A stretch of 64,000 nucleotides of DNA from Portulaca oleracea. Its lineage: Eukaryota > Streptophyta > Magnoliopsida > Caryophyllales > Portulacaceae. Under the pieces are notes generated by a model. That model was not told where the DNA came from and did not search any database. It saw only the letters and a list, made by a program, of their open reading frames with translations. A program made the position numbers and the translations under genes. Of the stretch, positions 10,232 through 22,499 are shown piece by piece; positions within the stretch are counted from its first letter, which is position 1, and every line of letters starts with the position of its first letter. Where the stretch lies: assembly GCA_029582165.1 (NCBI GenBank), contig CM055893.1, forward strand, positions 26,883,179 through 26,947,178, read 5' to 3'.

Positions 10232-10671
10232 TTAAGCGGATCCTTCCGGAGGAGGATGGGGTTGGAGTTGCGATTGAATACCAACAAGGATTTCTTGTTG
10301 CGCTTCAAGAAGCTCTTGTAAATTCTCGATCAAGCTTTGTTGGTTTTGGATGAGTTCTCATTTCTCTTGGAACTCATTGTGTAGCTCTCGGAGTTGATCA
10401 CAAATACATTCCAAAGTAATGTCTCCGGCTGTGCTTGGTCCTGCATCCTCTTGCTCTTGTTCTTCTTCGTCCTCATCTTCCTCGGCTTCCTCTTCACTCT
10501 CCTCTACTGGCTCAAAAGGACCACCCCCATGCTCTTTTCCACATGACCAAGTGCGCCGGTCAGTGACATCTAACCACTCTTCAGCATGATTGTGACTCAA
10601 ATGGATTGCAACACCGTGGGAGTCGCACCCGAGGCGATAGAGTGTTCGAGTCTTCTGCTTATCCAAGAATT
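10232..10671 (-). pseudogene. C-terminal part of the B extra ORF (unit 1), truncated and stopped
   Basis: This matches the C-terminal third of the 32161-33522 gene: an AEEWLDVTDRRTW segment, an acidic run of E and D, and a coiled-coil-like region ending in a proline-rich tail. A TGA interrupts it near 10358 where the related copies have an Arg codon, a C-to-T change. At 10671 it is fused to the interior of LTR-A, so the open frame 10358-10819 is a chimera of gene and LTR. The fusion point equals that at 20846. Confidence 0.8.
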
Positions 10672-11573
10672 GCTTGAAAACTACAATGGAGAATTGCTTG
10701 AATAAAGAAGGCTTGAAGAAAGTTGAATACAATTGTAAGAAATCAATTAAATCTTGAAGAACAAGAAAGAAGATTTGAAGAAAAATTAAAGAGAGATCAA
10801 AGCAAATAAAGGAAAGCAATAAATCAAATCTAATCTAATTCTACTCCTAAACTACCTAGGCTACCTCCTAAATAAGCTGAATACAAGTGGGTATTTATAG
10901 AAGAAGGATAAATACAACCCAAAACCCTAGAAATAAATCGCAGCACGCGCGTTAGTTTTTCCGCAGAAAAAGTGACTCGGGCGAGTCGCCAACGGGCACG
11001 GGCGAGTCGGCCTACTGTCCGCAGCTCATCCGTCAACATTCAGCCGGGTTCACGGGCGCTACCCTCTACGTCGCGGGCACGAGAGGCGCACGACTCGGGC
11101 GAGTCGCCAACGGGCACGGGCGAGTTGGTCTACTGTTTGATCGTCAAATGTCGCTGCCCAGCATAGGTAACGGGCGCTACCAAAATGGTAGCGGGCGCCA
11201 CAGAGACCTGACTCGGTCGAGTTAGCGTTTGTCGCGGGCGAGTCACATGTATGCCCAGCTTTGTCCCTCAGCACTCTGCAGAGGTAGCGGGCGCTGCCAA
11301 AATTGTAGTGGACGTTACCCTCAGTTTGTGGCGTGTTTTGGCTTGCTTCAGTAGCGCGTCTCGGGCGAGAGTATCAATGACTCGGGCGAGACTTGGTTTG
11401 ACTCGGGAAATAGCTCGGAATTCCCTAAAAATCCTCAATTAAGCCCAAACTTCTTCTAACTCCTTATTTTCCTACAAAACACGAAACCGTCACATCTAAT
11501 ATATACAAAGGGCTAAAATAAACACAAACACCCTATAAGGGAGATAAAATTCGGCTCGGGATGGGAGCGAACA
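10672..11573 (-). mobile_element. LTR-A, truncated copy 2
   Basis: Corresponds to 1770-2649 of LTR-A copy 1. The outer end (CGAACA at 11573) and the following TTTCCCTTGATC are as in copy 1. The inner part, with GA repeat and primer site, is missing, replaced by B coding sequence. It carries the palindromic array and TATA-like box (about 10890) and has about 22 bp more array than copy 1. Confidence 0.88.
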
Positions 11574-12324
11574 TTTCCCTTGATCTCCATCACAATCACC
11601 TGTTTATTCACCAAGCTTGAAATACTTGAGTTAGTTCTGAGTGTCTGGAACACAACTCTCTGTGGATACGACAACCATACTTCAAAAATTATGACAACAC
11701 TAGCAAGTTCTTCTTTTTCTCTCTTTATTTCAATTTCAATTAGTTTAAATTACTTGTTTGATTATGTTGTTCATGATTTTAATTAGTTGTAGCATTGTTA
11801 TGTTAGCTTTTGATAGAATCATGTTGAACTTTGCTTTGATTGCTGATTAGTGGTAGTTGTGATTATGCGTTGCTAGTTCCCCTAGGGTCAGGGATATTTA
11901 AGGCGCCTAATGGCGGATTAGGATTGGGTTAGTAGGATTACGGTAATTAATGAGGTAATTTAGTGTTCCTCCCAAGATTTCCACTCAAGGTGCCGGGAGG
12001 TTATGAATCCTTCCCCTAACATTGAGTTGGGAATATAGGGCAGAGTAATCGGTTCATACTCGTAAATCTGGCAAGAGGGATTTTGGAACTGATTAGTTTG
12101 GATTGGGTTCGAACATTATCAAAGACCACCATACACGAGACTGATGACGAGCTTTGGGAAGTATGCATCAGTTTACCACTCAGGAGAGGGAAATTGATGC
12201 TAGCTATCCTGACAATCCTCACACTTGATAACTGAACACCGATCATTCTTAAAACTAAGAAATCCAGGCTTAGGTTAGGTTGGGTAGTTTCAGATGATTC
12301 GTTCAATTGTTGAACAGTTCCTAC
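11574..12324. repeat. Fragment D1 (copy 2)
   Basis: Near-identical to 2650-3400. It ends at the CATAC target duplication (12325-12329) of LTR-C copy 2. Non-coding. Confidence 0.65.
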
Positions 12325-13285
12325 CATACTGTACACGTGGTTTGTATGAACCAAATTTTTATCGTTCTTCTTAGGGAGCGAGGGGCCTTGGTCATAGAAT
12401 CTAAATCAAGGTTAGGTTCAGATTGCAAGGGTAAAGAAACAGGTTGAAAAGGATCACAATGCAACAAATAAAACTAAGGTCAGCAAGATGAGAAAATGGG
12501 CTTCGGAGGCTTTTCGGGATGCAAACGGGAATGAGGAAATGGGTTTTGCAACAAGAGAGTAACAAGAGGGAAAATCAAGTGGCAATTTAGTTAGAAAATT
12601 CCGAACGAGCTTCCTCTCTCGAGGATAGTTCGGATTAATTTCCTCAAAGTCCACCACAGACGCGGAGGGTTAATGAAACAGAATTCCCTAGTTAACCTCC
12701 TTCCACTTTCGTGGGTGAGCATTAACTATCCCAACTCCCACCTTCCATGACAAATGTTGGATGTATTCGGGAGCTTTCAAACCCAAATACATCCCACTTG
12801 TTGGAAGGACGAGAGTGGGAAATTGATTCTCGTACTAATTACTCACTAAAATTGCTAACCCAAACCTAATCACCCATACACACCCTTAATTACCCCCCAA
12901 CCCATAGGGTTTCTAGCCACTAATCATCATCAAAACTGAGCTAACAACATCAAAACTAGCCCTAAGCATGATTTCTAACATCAAACAACCAAAACTCAAG
13001 CAAGGAAATTAAAATAGCAAGAAAAGAGGCAAGTAAGGCAATTAAACAAGTAAGCAAAGTAATTAACAAAGTAAAGGAGAGTTTAAGGGAAGAGAAAACT
13101 TAACAAAAGCTAGAAATGAATAAAGGAAAGCAAAGGAAATGATGATTCAACAATCTCTCAATTGATTGAATCCTCAAATCTTCAATACAACACCAAAATC
13201 CTCTAAATCCTAGATTAATCCAAGCTAAAACACTCTAATCAAACCCTAATCTCTCTCTAAAATTTAATGAGAACCTAATTCACTA

Positions 13286-13576
13286 CTCCCTCCGTTCCAA
13301 AATAATTGTCATATTTCACAATTTTACATATACCAATGTATAACTAAACTTCCTGGATAAATAAATGTCACTATTTTCTAAGATATTTTTCGCATATCAA
13401 GGTGTGGATAGTGAGAGAATGTGAGTAAGAGTAGTTTTATTGATTGGAAAAGTAAAAAGTTAACATAATTATTAAAGTTAAAATAATTAAGTTATGTATT
13501 GGGAAATAGAAAGTGACAATTATTTTGGAACCAAAAAAAGTTAGTTTAAGTGTCAATTAATATGGAACGGAGGGAG
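13286..13576. mobile_element. Stowaway-like MITE in LTR-C (copy 2)
   Basis: The element is 291 bp with terminal inverted repeats CTCCCTCCGTTCC / GGAACGGAGGGAG and TA on both sides (13284-13285, 13577-13578), the hallmark of Tc1/mariner-derived Stowaway MITEs. It is AT-rich with no coding capacity. It sits about 30 bp downstream of the LTR-C TATA-like box. Copies are at 23438-23728 and 25618-25903; the unit 1 copy was deleted. Confidence 0.92.
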
Positions 13577-13606
13577 TACTTCGTAATCATAAAGTCGTCA
13601 CTTTTG

Positions 13607-13616
13607 GTATTTATAC
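13607..13616 (-). promoter_or_regulatory. TATA-like box of LTR-C
   Basis: The minus strand reads TATAAATACC, close to the LTR-A box. The expected start site about 30 bp downstream coincides with the MITE insertion at 13576, so the MITE may have altered transcription of this LTR. Confidence 0.5.
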
Positions 13617-14239
13617 AAGGCATTCTTGTTACTCAAAACACTATCGTTTTAGCCAAAGAAATGCGCAGGAAAACAGTAAGTCGCGGGTGCGACCTCCTTG
13701 GTGATGGGGGCGACCGAGAGAAACCTATCCAGGCGATTCCAGTGTGCGCAGGGTCGCGGGTACGACCTACCCTGTCGCGGGCGCGAAGGCTTGCTGGCCA
13801 GGCTAGGCAATCAGTGCTGGCTTTGTGTAGCGGGCGACACATTGTCTGTAACGGGCGCGACTAGTGTTGGTCGTGGGCGGCGCAGTTGAGGTAGCACCCG
13901 CGACACTCTTTTGGCTCCCTTCCCTTGTCTTCCTTCGAAAGGCTGTAACGTCCGCTACAAGGATTGTAGCGGGTGTTACGCTACTGTTTTGCACCAAAGA
14001 TGGGGAAGAGATTCCCGGGTCAACTCCGCTTTACTCCTCGGCTACGCTTGGCTCGGAAAATCACTCGGGATTCCCTAAAAAGCCTCAATTTAGCCCATAA
14101 TCCTTGATTTCGCTGCAAAAGTGCGAAAACCTACAAAACATCTAAAAAGCTAGTAAAAACGATGAAAACAGTTGGAATCGAGCAAAAATAGCAGGCCGAA
14201 AGGCGTTATTTAGGCCTAAAATTGGGCCTAAACACATAC

Positions 14240-14754
14240 CTCTCCATTATATGTCGATACTCTTGATGCCAGGAGGTGATAGATTATCCCTCAACATTGA
14301 ATTGAAGGGTTATGGATGGGTTAATTGGACACTAATATATATTGGCGTGTGATTAGTGTCTGATTAGGAGAATTAGGCGAGTATGCTATCTAGAAACCAT
14401 CCCTATGGGAATAGCGGTGGAATTTGGAGAGTAAGCATTAAATCCTATCTTTGGCGAGAATGATTCGATGCTAATTCGTTTGCCTAATTCCCGTGTTGAA
14501 TAGCTTGCCTACGAATCATTCCCAAACCTCTTCACTGATTCGTTTTCTCTCGTTAGGAGGCCCGATAATACCCCTGAGCTCTTTTCCCTTTTTGATTGTA
14601 ACTTTTCTTTTGTCTTATAGTCCATGTGTCTACCAAACACTCAACACCTCAAACATCAAGCCTAGTTGGTGGGTGTTTGATAGATTTTTAGGTTCCAAAG
14701 CCCCAACTCCTTCTGAGTACGACAATTACACCCGCACTATACTGCGATCGAACA
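14240..14754 (+). repeat. Fragment D2 (copy 2)
   Basis: Near-identical to 4605-5119 and ending in GCGATCGAACA at the copia junction. Non-coding. Confidence 0.6.
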
Positions 14755-15053
14755 AGGATCAGATCAGCTTCTCCTAAGTCCTTCATTTCAAACAAGAAAG
14801 ACAACAAGCTAGCTTTTAGTCTCATTAACAACGTGCAAGCTAGTACTAAAAATTAACATGTCATCAACATATAAAACTATTATAACGAATTAGGACAAAG
14901 ATCATTATCACTCGAGGAGTTGGGGCCCTTATATTCAAGTTTGGTCTTTGGTCTCAACGGAGGATCTGTAAACCAAGTTAGGATATAGTTTCAAGTAGGG
15001 TTTGATCAAATAAGGAGAAACAAGGGCTCGAGGGTAGTACCGGGCCATCCTAA
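14755..15053 (-). pseudogene. pol: Ty1/copia remnant with large internal deletion (copy 2)
   Basis: Keeps the FEMKDLGEAD and YVDD ends of the copia fragment, then jumps near 14888 to the flank that precedes LTR-B. About 0.83 kb present in units 1 and 3 is gone. Short AT words at the breakpoints suggest a small-homology deletion. Confidence 0.85.
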
Positions 15054-16795
15054 TGTAGACAGTGGTTTGTGAAACCTCGGTTTTGTCGTTCTCTCTCAGG
15101 GAGCTAGAGGCCTTGGCTAGAACTAATCGACTTTAGGTGAGGTTTAGGATCACAAGATAACAAGAGGTTTGTGGTGACAACAGAACAAACACAACTATGG
15201 TTTAGTCAAATGGAAACAATGGGTGTCGGGAGATTTCGGGACGCAAACGGTAATAAGGACAAGGGTTCCGCAACTAGAAAGCAACAAAATAGTAGAATCA
15301 AGCGACAATCCCGTTAGAATAAATCAACCGGATTTCCCTTTTCAAGGATAATCCGGATTAACTTCCTAGAAGCCCACCACGGACCCGGAGGGTTAAAGAA
15401 ACGGGACTCTCTAGTTAGCTCCTATTCACTTTCGCGAATATAATACTAACTATCCCAATTCCAACCTTCCAACTCAAGTCTTGGATGTATTCGGGATCTT
15501 TTGTACCCCAATTACATCCCACTTGAGGGAAGGATAGGAGTGGGAAGTTGATTCCAGTAAAAATTACCTCCTAAAATTGCTAACCCAATCCAAATACACC
15601 ATTCACATAGTTTCTTCCTAAGCCATAAGGGTTCTAGCCTCTAATCATCTTATCTAACATGCTAACAATAATAATAACTTCATTCATATTTAAAAAGAGA
15701 GTATCTAGATATTCAAAGCAACAATAACAACAATCAACAAACACTAAGTAATCTAATAACAAAAACATAGATTAAAGTGTAATTAGAGGAACTAAAGAGA
15801 GTAAGAGTTAAAAAATGCACATTAATTGGATGCCAAAGGAAGATGCTCCAGAATAATAAGAATCCAATGCTCCAATAATAAGATAAGTCTTCAAAACTTC
15901 AATAGAAATCCAATGAAATCCAGTGGAAGAGCAATAATCCAACTATAAACTCTCACTAATCACTAAGTAATAACTCTAATTGAAAGCTAAAATGTTCTAA
16001 ATGTGATAAAAAATAATCCCCCCCTGAATTCTCTCTACTAAAAAGCTAAAGGCAAATATATACAAGTAAAGTTAGTTACTCAAAACTCATCACTTCACTC
16101 AGCAGAAAAATTGCGTAACTGTAGGGGCCCATAGGTACGGTCTATGGGTCCGTAGCTACGGTCCTGCGTAATATCCTGCAGATTTCTCTCTTCTTCGCTG
16201 CGCCGTAAGCACGGTGTGTCATGACCGTGGGTACGGTCTAGCGATTTAGGTCAGGCGAAACTTCTCTCCTTCGCATCGTCGTAGGTGCGGTCTCCCAAGA
16301 CCGTGGGTACGGTCTCACTCGGTCACTTCACCTTCAGCTCATGCTTTGCACCCACCGCAGGTGCGGTCATCAGGACCGTGGGTATGGTCCAGCTCGGCCG
16401 CAATGATGTTCTAGGTGTGGCGCCCGCTACAAAAAGGGTGACGGGGGCTACTCTTGGTGCATGTAACCGCGATTGGGCGTGAGGGAGGGTAGCGACCGCT
16501 ACGTTGAGCGTGGCGGGGGCTACGCCTAGGCAACCTTCAGCAGAATTCTATCTTTTGATCCGCTCAATATGTCCGGCCTTTCCGCTTCCTTCGCCTTTTG
16601 TCTCGACCATGACCCGGGAAGTCTCGGGATTCCCATAATAGCTGCAAAATGGCCCTTTTTACCATGTTTTGAGTAAAAAACTCGAAAATCTACAAAATAA
16701 CCAAAAACATATTAAAAGTTATTAAATTAAACCACGAAACGAGTCAAAAGCCTAAGGATTTAGGCGGTATTTAGACACAAAATTGGGTCTAAACA
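15054..16795 (-). mobile_element. LTR-B copy 2 (unit 2)
   Basis: Full length (1742 bp) with the same left flank (CCTAA) and the same right border, C-tract and hairpin, as copy 1. It carries the palindromic array and the TATA-like region (about 16060). Confidence 0.88.
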
Positions 16796-17346
16796 CCCCC
16801 CCACACTTAAACTTTTGCTCGTCCCGAGCAAAACAAGACAAAAACTACCTAACTAACACAAACTCCTCTGTCGTGGAGAGAAACGAGTGCATTTAGCGTA
16901 TGCACCAAGCCCATTGAACCCCCGGCAGTCCGGGTGGACGAGATGGACTCGTGAGGGTTTGTAGCGGCTGTACCCACAAAAGCCAAAGAAAAAGGAGAGA
17001 GGGAAAGTGAAAACAAAACTGAAGAAAACAAAAGGAAAGAGAAACAAAAGCTTCAGTTCAAAAGATCTCGAAATCCGAATCAGGAAAACGTTATTAAACC
17101 TCCAAAAGGAACCGTTATGAGTATCTCACAAGCACCCATCACAAGCAAAAGTCAATCTTAAAGATTTTCGACCCCCTATACCTCATGCCAAGCAAAACCC
17201 CATGTGCAAATGTGCTAGTGGGTTCTAACCAAATCCAAAAGACTCCAAAGATTCATGCCCGAACTCAAAAACACCGAAACAAAACAAGAGAAGCGTTGCC
17301 CTTACTCGCATTTGGTCGCCCTTGGCTTGGTGAGAGCCGTAATAAC
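16796..17346 (-). mobile_element. B 3' internal region, partial, ending at a duplication junction
   Basis: Holds the polypurine tract, hairpin and the first 0.5 kb of the 3' internal region. It stops at 17340 (GAGAGCCGTA) and passes through a short AATAACT-type joint back into the middle of LTR-B. No coding sequence. Confidence 0.8.
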
Positions 17347-18141
17347 TGTGATAAAAAATAATCCCCCCCTGAATTCTCTCTGCTAAAAAACCTAAAGGCA
17401 AATATATACAAGTAAAGTTAGTTACTCAAAACTCATCACTTCACTCAGCAGAAAAATTGCGTAACTGTAGGGGCCCATAGGTACGGTCTATGGGTCCGTA
17501 GCTACGGTCCTGCGTAATATCCTGCAGATTTCTCTCTTCTTCGCTGCGCCGTAAGCACGGTGTGTCATGACCGTGGGTACGGTCTAGCGATTTAGGTCAG
17601 GCAAAACTTCTCTCCTTCGCATCGTCGTAGGTGCGGTCTCCCAAGACCGTGGGTACGGTCTCACTCGGTCACTTCACCTTCAGCTCATGCTTTGCACCCA
17701 CCACAAGTGCGGTCATCAGGACCGTGGGTATGGTCGAGCTCGGCCGCAATGATGTTCTAGGTGTGGCACCCGGTACAAAAAGGGTGACGGGGGCTATTCT
17801 TGGTGCATGTAACAGCGATTGGGCGCGAGGGAGGGTAGCGCCCGCAACATTGAGCGTGGCGGGGGCTACGCCTAGGCAACCTTCAGCAGAATTCTATCTT
17901 TTGATCCGCTCAATATGTCCGGCCTTTCCGCTTCCTTCGCCTTTTGTCTCGACCATGACCCGGGAAGTCTCGGGATTCCCAAAATAGCTGCAAAATGGCC
18001 CTTTTTACCATGTTTTGAGTAAAAAACTCGAAAATCTACAAAAAAACCAAAAACGTATTAAAAGTTATTAAATTAAACCACGAAACGAGTCAAAAGCCTA
18101 AGGATTTAGGCGGTATTTAGACACAAAATTGGGTCTAAACA
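17347..18141 (-). mobile_element. Partial LTR-B (copy 2b) from a 1.35 kb local tandem duplication
   Basis: Begins at TGTGATAAAAAATAATCC, which lies at 16002 in the LTR just to the left, giving a period of 1345 bp, and continues to the normal LTR end at 18141. The joint retains AATAACT, also found in LTR-B near 15970, so a small deletion accompanied the duplication. Confidence 0.85.
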
Positions 18142-20391
18142 CCCCCCCACACTTAAACTTTTGCTCGTCCCGAGCAAAACAAGACAAAAACTACCTAACT
18201 AACACAAACTCCTCTGTCGTGGAGAGAAACGAGTGCATTTAGCGTATGCACCAAGCCCTTTGAACCCCCCGGCAGCCCGGGTGGACGAGATGGACTCGTG
18301 AGGGTTTGTAGCTGTTGTACCCACAAAAGCCAAAGAAAAAGGAGAGAGGGAAAGTGAAAACAAAACCGAAGAAAGCAAAAGGAAAGAGAAACAAAAGCTT
18401 CAGTTCAAAAGATCTCGAAATCCGAATCAGGAAAACGTTATTAAACCTCCAAAAGGAACCGTTATGAGCATCTCACAAGCACCCATCCCAAGCAAAAGTC
18501 AATCTTAAAGATTTTCGACCCCCTATACCTCATGCCAAGCAAAACCCGATGTGCAAATGTGCTAGTGGGTTCTAACCAAATCCAAAAGACTCCAAAGATT
18601 CATGCCCGAACTCAAAAACACCGAAACAAAACAAGAGAAGCGTTGCCCTTACTCGCATTTGATCGCCCTTGGCTTGGTGAGGGCCGTAGGTGATGCAAGG
18701 AGAGGCCCGACACTTTATTAACGCTTAAACTTTTCTTTTCGGGTTGGGTAATCCCAACAAAATTGCTTTTTCTTTTTCTCTTTTTTTTTCTTTATGTTTT
18801 TAAAGGTCGGTATTTGCCTTAATTTTCGGAATTGGACGGCCCATAATTCGAGGTTTACCCTCCCAACACAGTCTTTTCCATACACACCTTCGTTGAGAAT
18901 TCGATATGGGAGGAGCTTAAGGGGTAATAGCGCCGTACCGCTAAAACTAGGCCCGTGTAGGTTGGCTAAGTGTATGGTGGTTAATGTCATTCAACAACAT
19001 GCTCCACTTAATCCGATTATTGTAGCTTTGCTTTCTTTTTCTTTCTTTTTGACTTTGCTTTTGCTTTTGCTAAAAAAAAAAAAGCTCGGACACAAACCCC
19101 TAGAATCTCCCGACTTCAACCAGAACGTGAAAAGAATCGGGGGTCTCACTAGACACTCAATGAAGGACATCTAAGAAGGTTAGTGATGACTAGCACCCGA
19201 GTTAGGGTCGAAAACGCTCAGACCGGTTTCTTTTAAAGAAGTTTAAGAACGACTTCTCAATTTCGACGACAAGATCCAAGAAACAAAGCAAAAACAAAAC
19301 GAAAACGAAAACCGAAAGAAAACTTTTAATGCTTTCACTCCCTTTTTTCTCCTTTTTCACATAAAAATTTTCAATTTTTAGGCAAAACTAAGAAAACAAA
19401 AAAAAAAAAAAAATGCTAGGTGATCTACCCTTTAAAACAGAATATCTCCCCCCCCCACACTTAAAACGCCACAATGTCCTCATTGTGGGAAGGTGTCACA
19501 AGAAAGGGGTAGAGAACCTACAAAAACAAACAAACAAGAACAACTAGCAAATACAAGTGGTGGCGACCCGAGCCCACACGACTCCAACATCAAGATAATC
19601 CCAACACAAACACACAAGGGGGTTCGCCACCCAAAAGAAAATCAAGCATGTGACGGATCATGATGATAATTCACATAGGAAGGAGCAAGGTGGAAAGATA
19701 TTACCTCGAACTCTTCATAAGTGTTCAAGCCGTGATCCGAAGTCATCGTTAAAGTGAATCACAACGTTATTAGAGCAAAAGGACGACTTTATACATGACA
19801 AAATCCACATGCTAGATCGAAAACAAGATCAAAGAAAAACTAACTAACTAAACTTTTAAACAAAAACAAAAGAACTAAAAAGAAGAAAAACTATAAACAA
19901 AATGTACATTGCGAAAGACATGCTTTATCCCCAAATCTCACTCATTGAGGCGGGAAATAAGGGTGAAACTCAACTCAAACTGACCAAACAAACTTTATTC
20001 ATTTCATTTCATTAGAACAACCATTCGTTACATAGCCATCATAACCATCCTTGCCCAAAATACAATTGACACCACGTAAAATAAACAACCACCGGCCAAA
20101 AGAACAACCAACAACCAACAACCAACCAAGACATCCCAACTACAACCAAAAGACAACCAAAATACAATCAAAAGACCACCACAAGCCATGTCAAGCCGAC
20201 TTTGAGAGCAACACCAAAACAAGCCAAAAGGACCCGAGACACCAACACGCCAAAACAACAATGCCTTCCTGTCCAACCCCCCCGATGAGGCACCCCGATG
20301 AAGCACCCCCTACACTTATATTCTACGCAGTAAAATATGTAAAGATAATGAAAAAGATCGAGTGGGGGCGGGGACGCTTACAAATAGTCTA
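18142..20391 (-). mobile_element. B element, 3' non-coding internal region (unit 2)
   Basis: Same content as 7987-10231: polypurine tract with hairpin at 18142-18180, second module near 19448-19490, third C-tract near 20306. No gene recognised. Confidence 0.75.
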
Positions 20392-20846
20392 TTAAGCGGA
20401 TCCTTCCGGAGGAGGATGGGGTTGGAGTTGCGATTGAATACCAACAAGGATTTCTTGTTGCGCTTCAAGAAGCTCTTGTAAATTCTCAATCAAGCTTTGT
20501 TGGTTTTGGATGAGTTCTCGTTTCTCTTGGAACTCATTGTGTAGCTCTCGGAGTTGATCACGAATACATTCCAAAGTAATGTCTCCGGCTAAGCTTGGTC
20601 CTGCATCCTCTTGCTCTTGTTCTTCTTCGTCCTCATCTTCCTCGGCTTCCTCTTCACTCTCCTCCACTGGCTCAAAAGGACCACGCACCACATAACGACC
20701 CCCATGCTCTTTTCCACATTACCAAGTGCGCCAGTCAGTGACATCTAACCACTCTTCAGCATGATCGTGACTCAAATGGATTGCAACACTGTGGAAGTCG
20801 TACCCGAGGCGATATTGTGTTCGAGTCTTGTGCTTATCCAAGAATT
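20392..20846 (-). pseudogene. C-terminal part of the B extra ORF (unit 2), truncated and stopped
   Basis: Same fragment as 10232-10671 with the same fusion to LTR-A at 20846/20847. A TAA near 20718 (a Ser TCA codon in the 32161 copy) splits it, giving frames 20392-20691 and 20719-20994, the latter a gene-LTR chimera. The coiled-coil segment is otherwise open. Confidence 0.8.
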
Positions 20847-21743
20847 GCTTGAAAACTACAATGGAGAATTGCTTGAATAAAGAAGGCTTGAAGAAAGTTG
20901 AATACAATTGCAAGAAATCAATTAAAGCTTGAAGAACAAGAAAGAAGATTTGAAGAACAATTAAAGAGAGATCAAAGCAAATAAAGGAAAGCAATAAATC
21001 AAATCTAATCTAATTCTACTCCTAAACTACCTAGGCTATCTCCTAAATAAGCTGAATACAAGTGGGTATTTATAGAAGAAGGAAAAATACAACCCAATAC
21101 CCTAGAAATAAATCGCAGCACGCGCGTTAGTTTTTCCGCAGACAAAGTGACTCGGGCGAGTCGCCAACGGGCGCGGGCGAGTCGGCCTACTGTCCGCAGC
21201 TCATCCGTCAACATTCAGCCGGGTTCACGGGCGCTACCCTCTAGGTCGCGGGCACGACAGGCGCACGACTCGGGCGAGTCGCCAATGGTCGCGGGCGAGT
21301 TGGTCTACTGTTTGATCGTCAAATGTCGCTGCCCAGCATAGGTAACGGGCGCTACCAAAATGGTAGCGGGCGCCACAGAGACCTGACTCGGTCGAGTCAG
21401 CGTTTGTCGCGGGCGAGTAACATGTCTGCCCAGCTTTGTCCCTCAACACTCAGCAGAGGTAGCGGGCGCTGCCAAAATGGTAGTGGGCGTTACCCTCAGT
21501 TTGTGGCGTGTCTTGGCTTGCTTCAGTAGCGCGTCTCGGGCGAGAGTATCAATGACTCGGGCGTCACTGCTGACTCGAAATAGCTCGGAATTCCCTAAAA
21601 ATCCTCAATTAAGCCCAAACTTCTTCTAACTCCTTATTTTCCTACAAAACACGAAACCGTCACATCTAATATATACAAAGGGCTAAAATAAACACAAACA
21701 CCCTATAAGGGAGATAAAATTCGGCTCGGGATGAGACCGAACA
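20847..21743 (-). mobile_element. LTR-A, truncated copy 3
   Basis: Corresponds to 1770-2649 and ends in CCGAACA at 21743. Its inner breakpoint is identical to that of copy 2, showing that both arose from one rearrangement. TATA-like box near 21065, GC array about 21110-21580. Confidence 0.88.
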
Positions 21744-22494
21744 TTTCCCTTGATCTCCATCACAATCAGCTGTTTATTCACCAAGCTTGAAATACTTGAG
21801 TTAGTTCTGAGTGCCTGGAACACAATTCTCTGTGGATACGACAACCATACTTCAAAAATTATGACAACACTAGCAAGTTCTTCATTTCCTCTCTTAATTT
21901 CAGTTTCAATTAATTTAAATTACTTGTTTGATTATGTTGTTCATGATTTTAATTAGTTGTAGCATTGTTATGTTAGCTTTTGATAGAATCATGTTGAACT
22001 TTGCTTTGATTTCTGATTAGTGGTAGTTTTGATTATGTGTTGCTAGTTCCCCTAGGGTCAGGGGTATTTAAGGCCCTTAATGGGGGATTAAGATTGGGTT
22101 AGTAGGATTACGGTGATTAATGAGGTAATTTAGTGTTCCTCCCAAGATTTCCACTCAAGGTGCCGGGAGGTTATGAATCCTTCCCCTAACATTGAGTTGG
22201 GAATATAGGGCGGAGTAATCGGTTCATACTCGTAAATCTGGCAAGAGGGATTTTGGAACTGATTAGTTTGGATTGGGTTCGAACATTATCAAAGACCACC
22301 ATACACGAGACTGATGACGAGCTTTGGGAAGTATGCATTAGTTTACCACTCAGGAGAGGGAAATTGATGCTAGCTATCCTGACAATCCTCACACTTGATA
22401 ACTGAACACCGATCATTCTTAAACCTAAGAAATCCAGGCTTAGGTTAGGTTGGGTAGTTTCAGATGATTCGTTCAATTGTTTAACAGTTCCTAC
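21744..22494. repeat. Fragment D1 (copy 3a)
   Basis: Near-identical to the other D1 copies and ending in CATAC (22495-22499) before LTR-C copy 3a. Non-coding. Confidence 0.65.
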
Positions 22495-22499
22495 CATAC

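Larger units (their letters stand above)
12330..14234 (-). mobile_element. Solo LTR-C (copy 2, full length with MITE)
   Basis: The solo LTR is 1905 bp with MITE, between CATAC at 12325-12329 and CATAC at 14235-14239. It begins TGTACACGTGG and ends GGGCCTAAACA. A TATA-like box on the minus strand (TATAAATACC, 13607-13616) has the GC-rich array upstream (about 13675-13990) and a MITE immediately downstream. This is the best reference copy for LTR-C. Confidence 0.9.
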
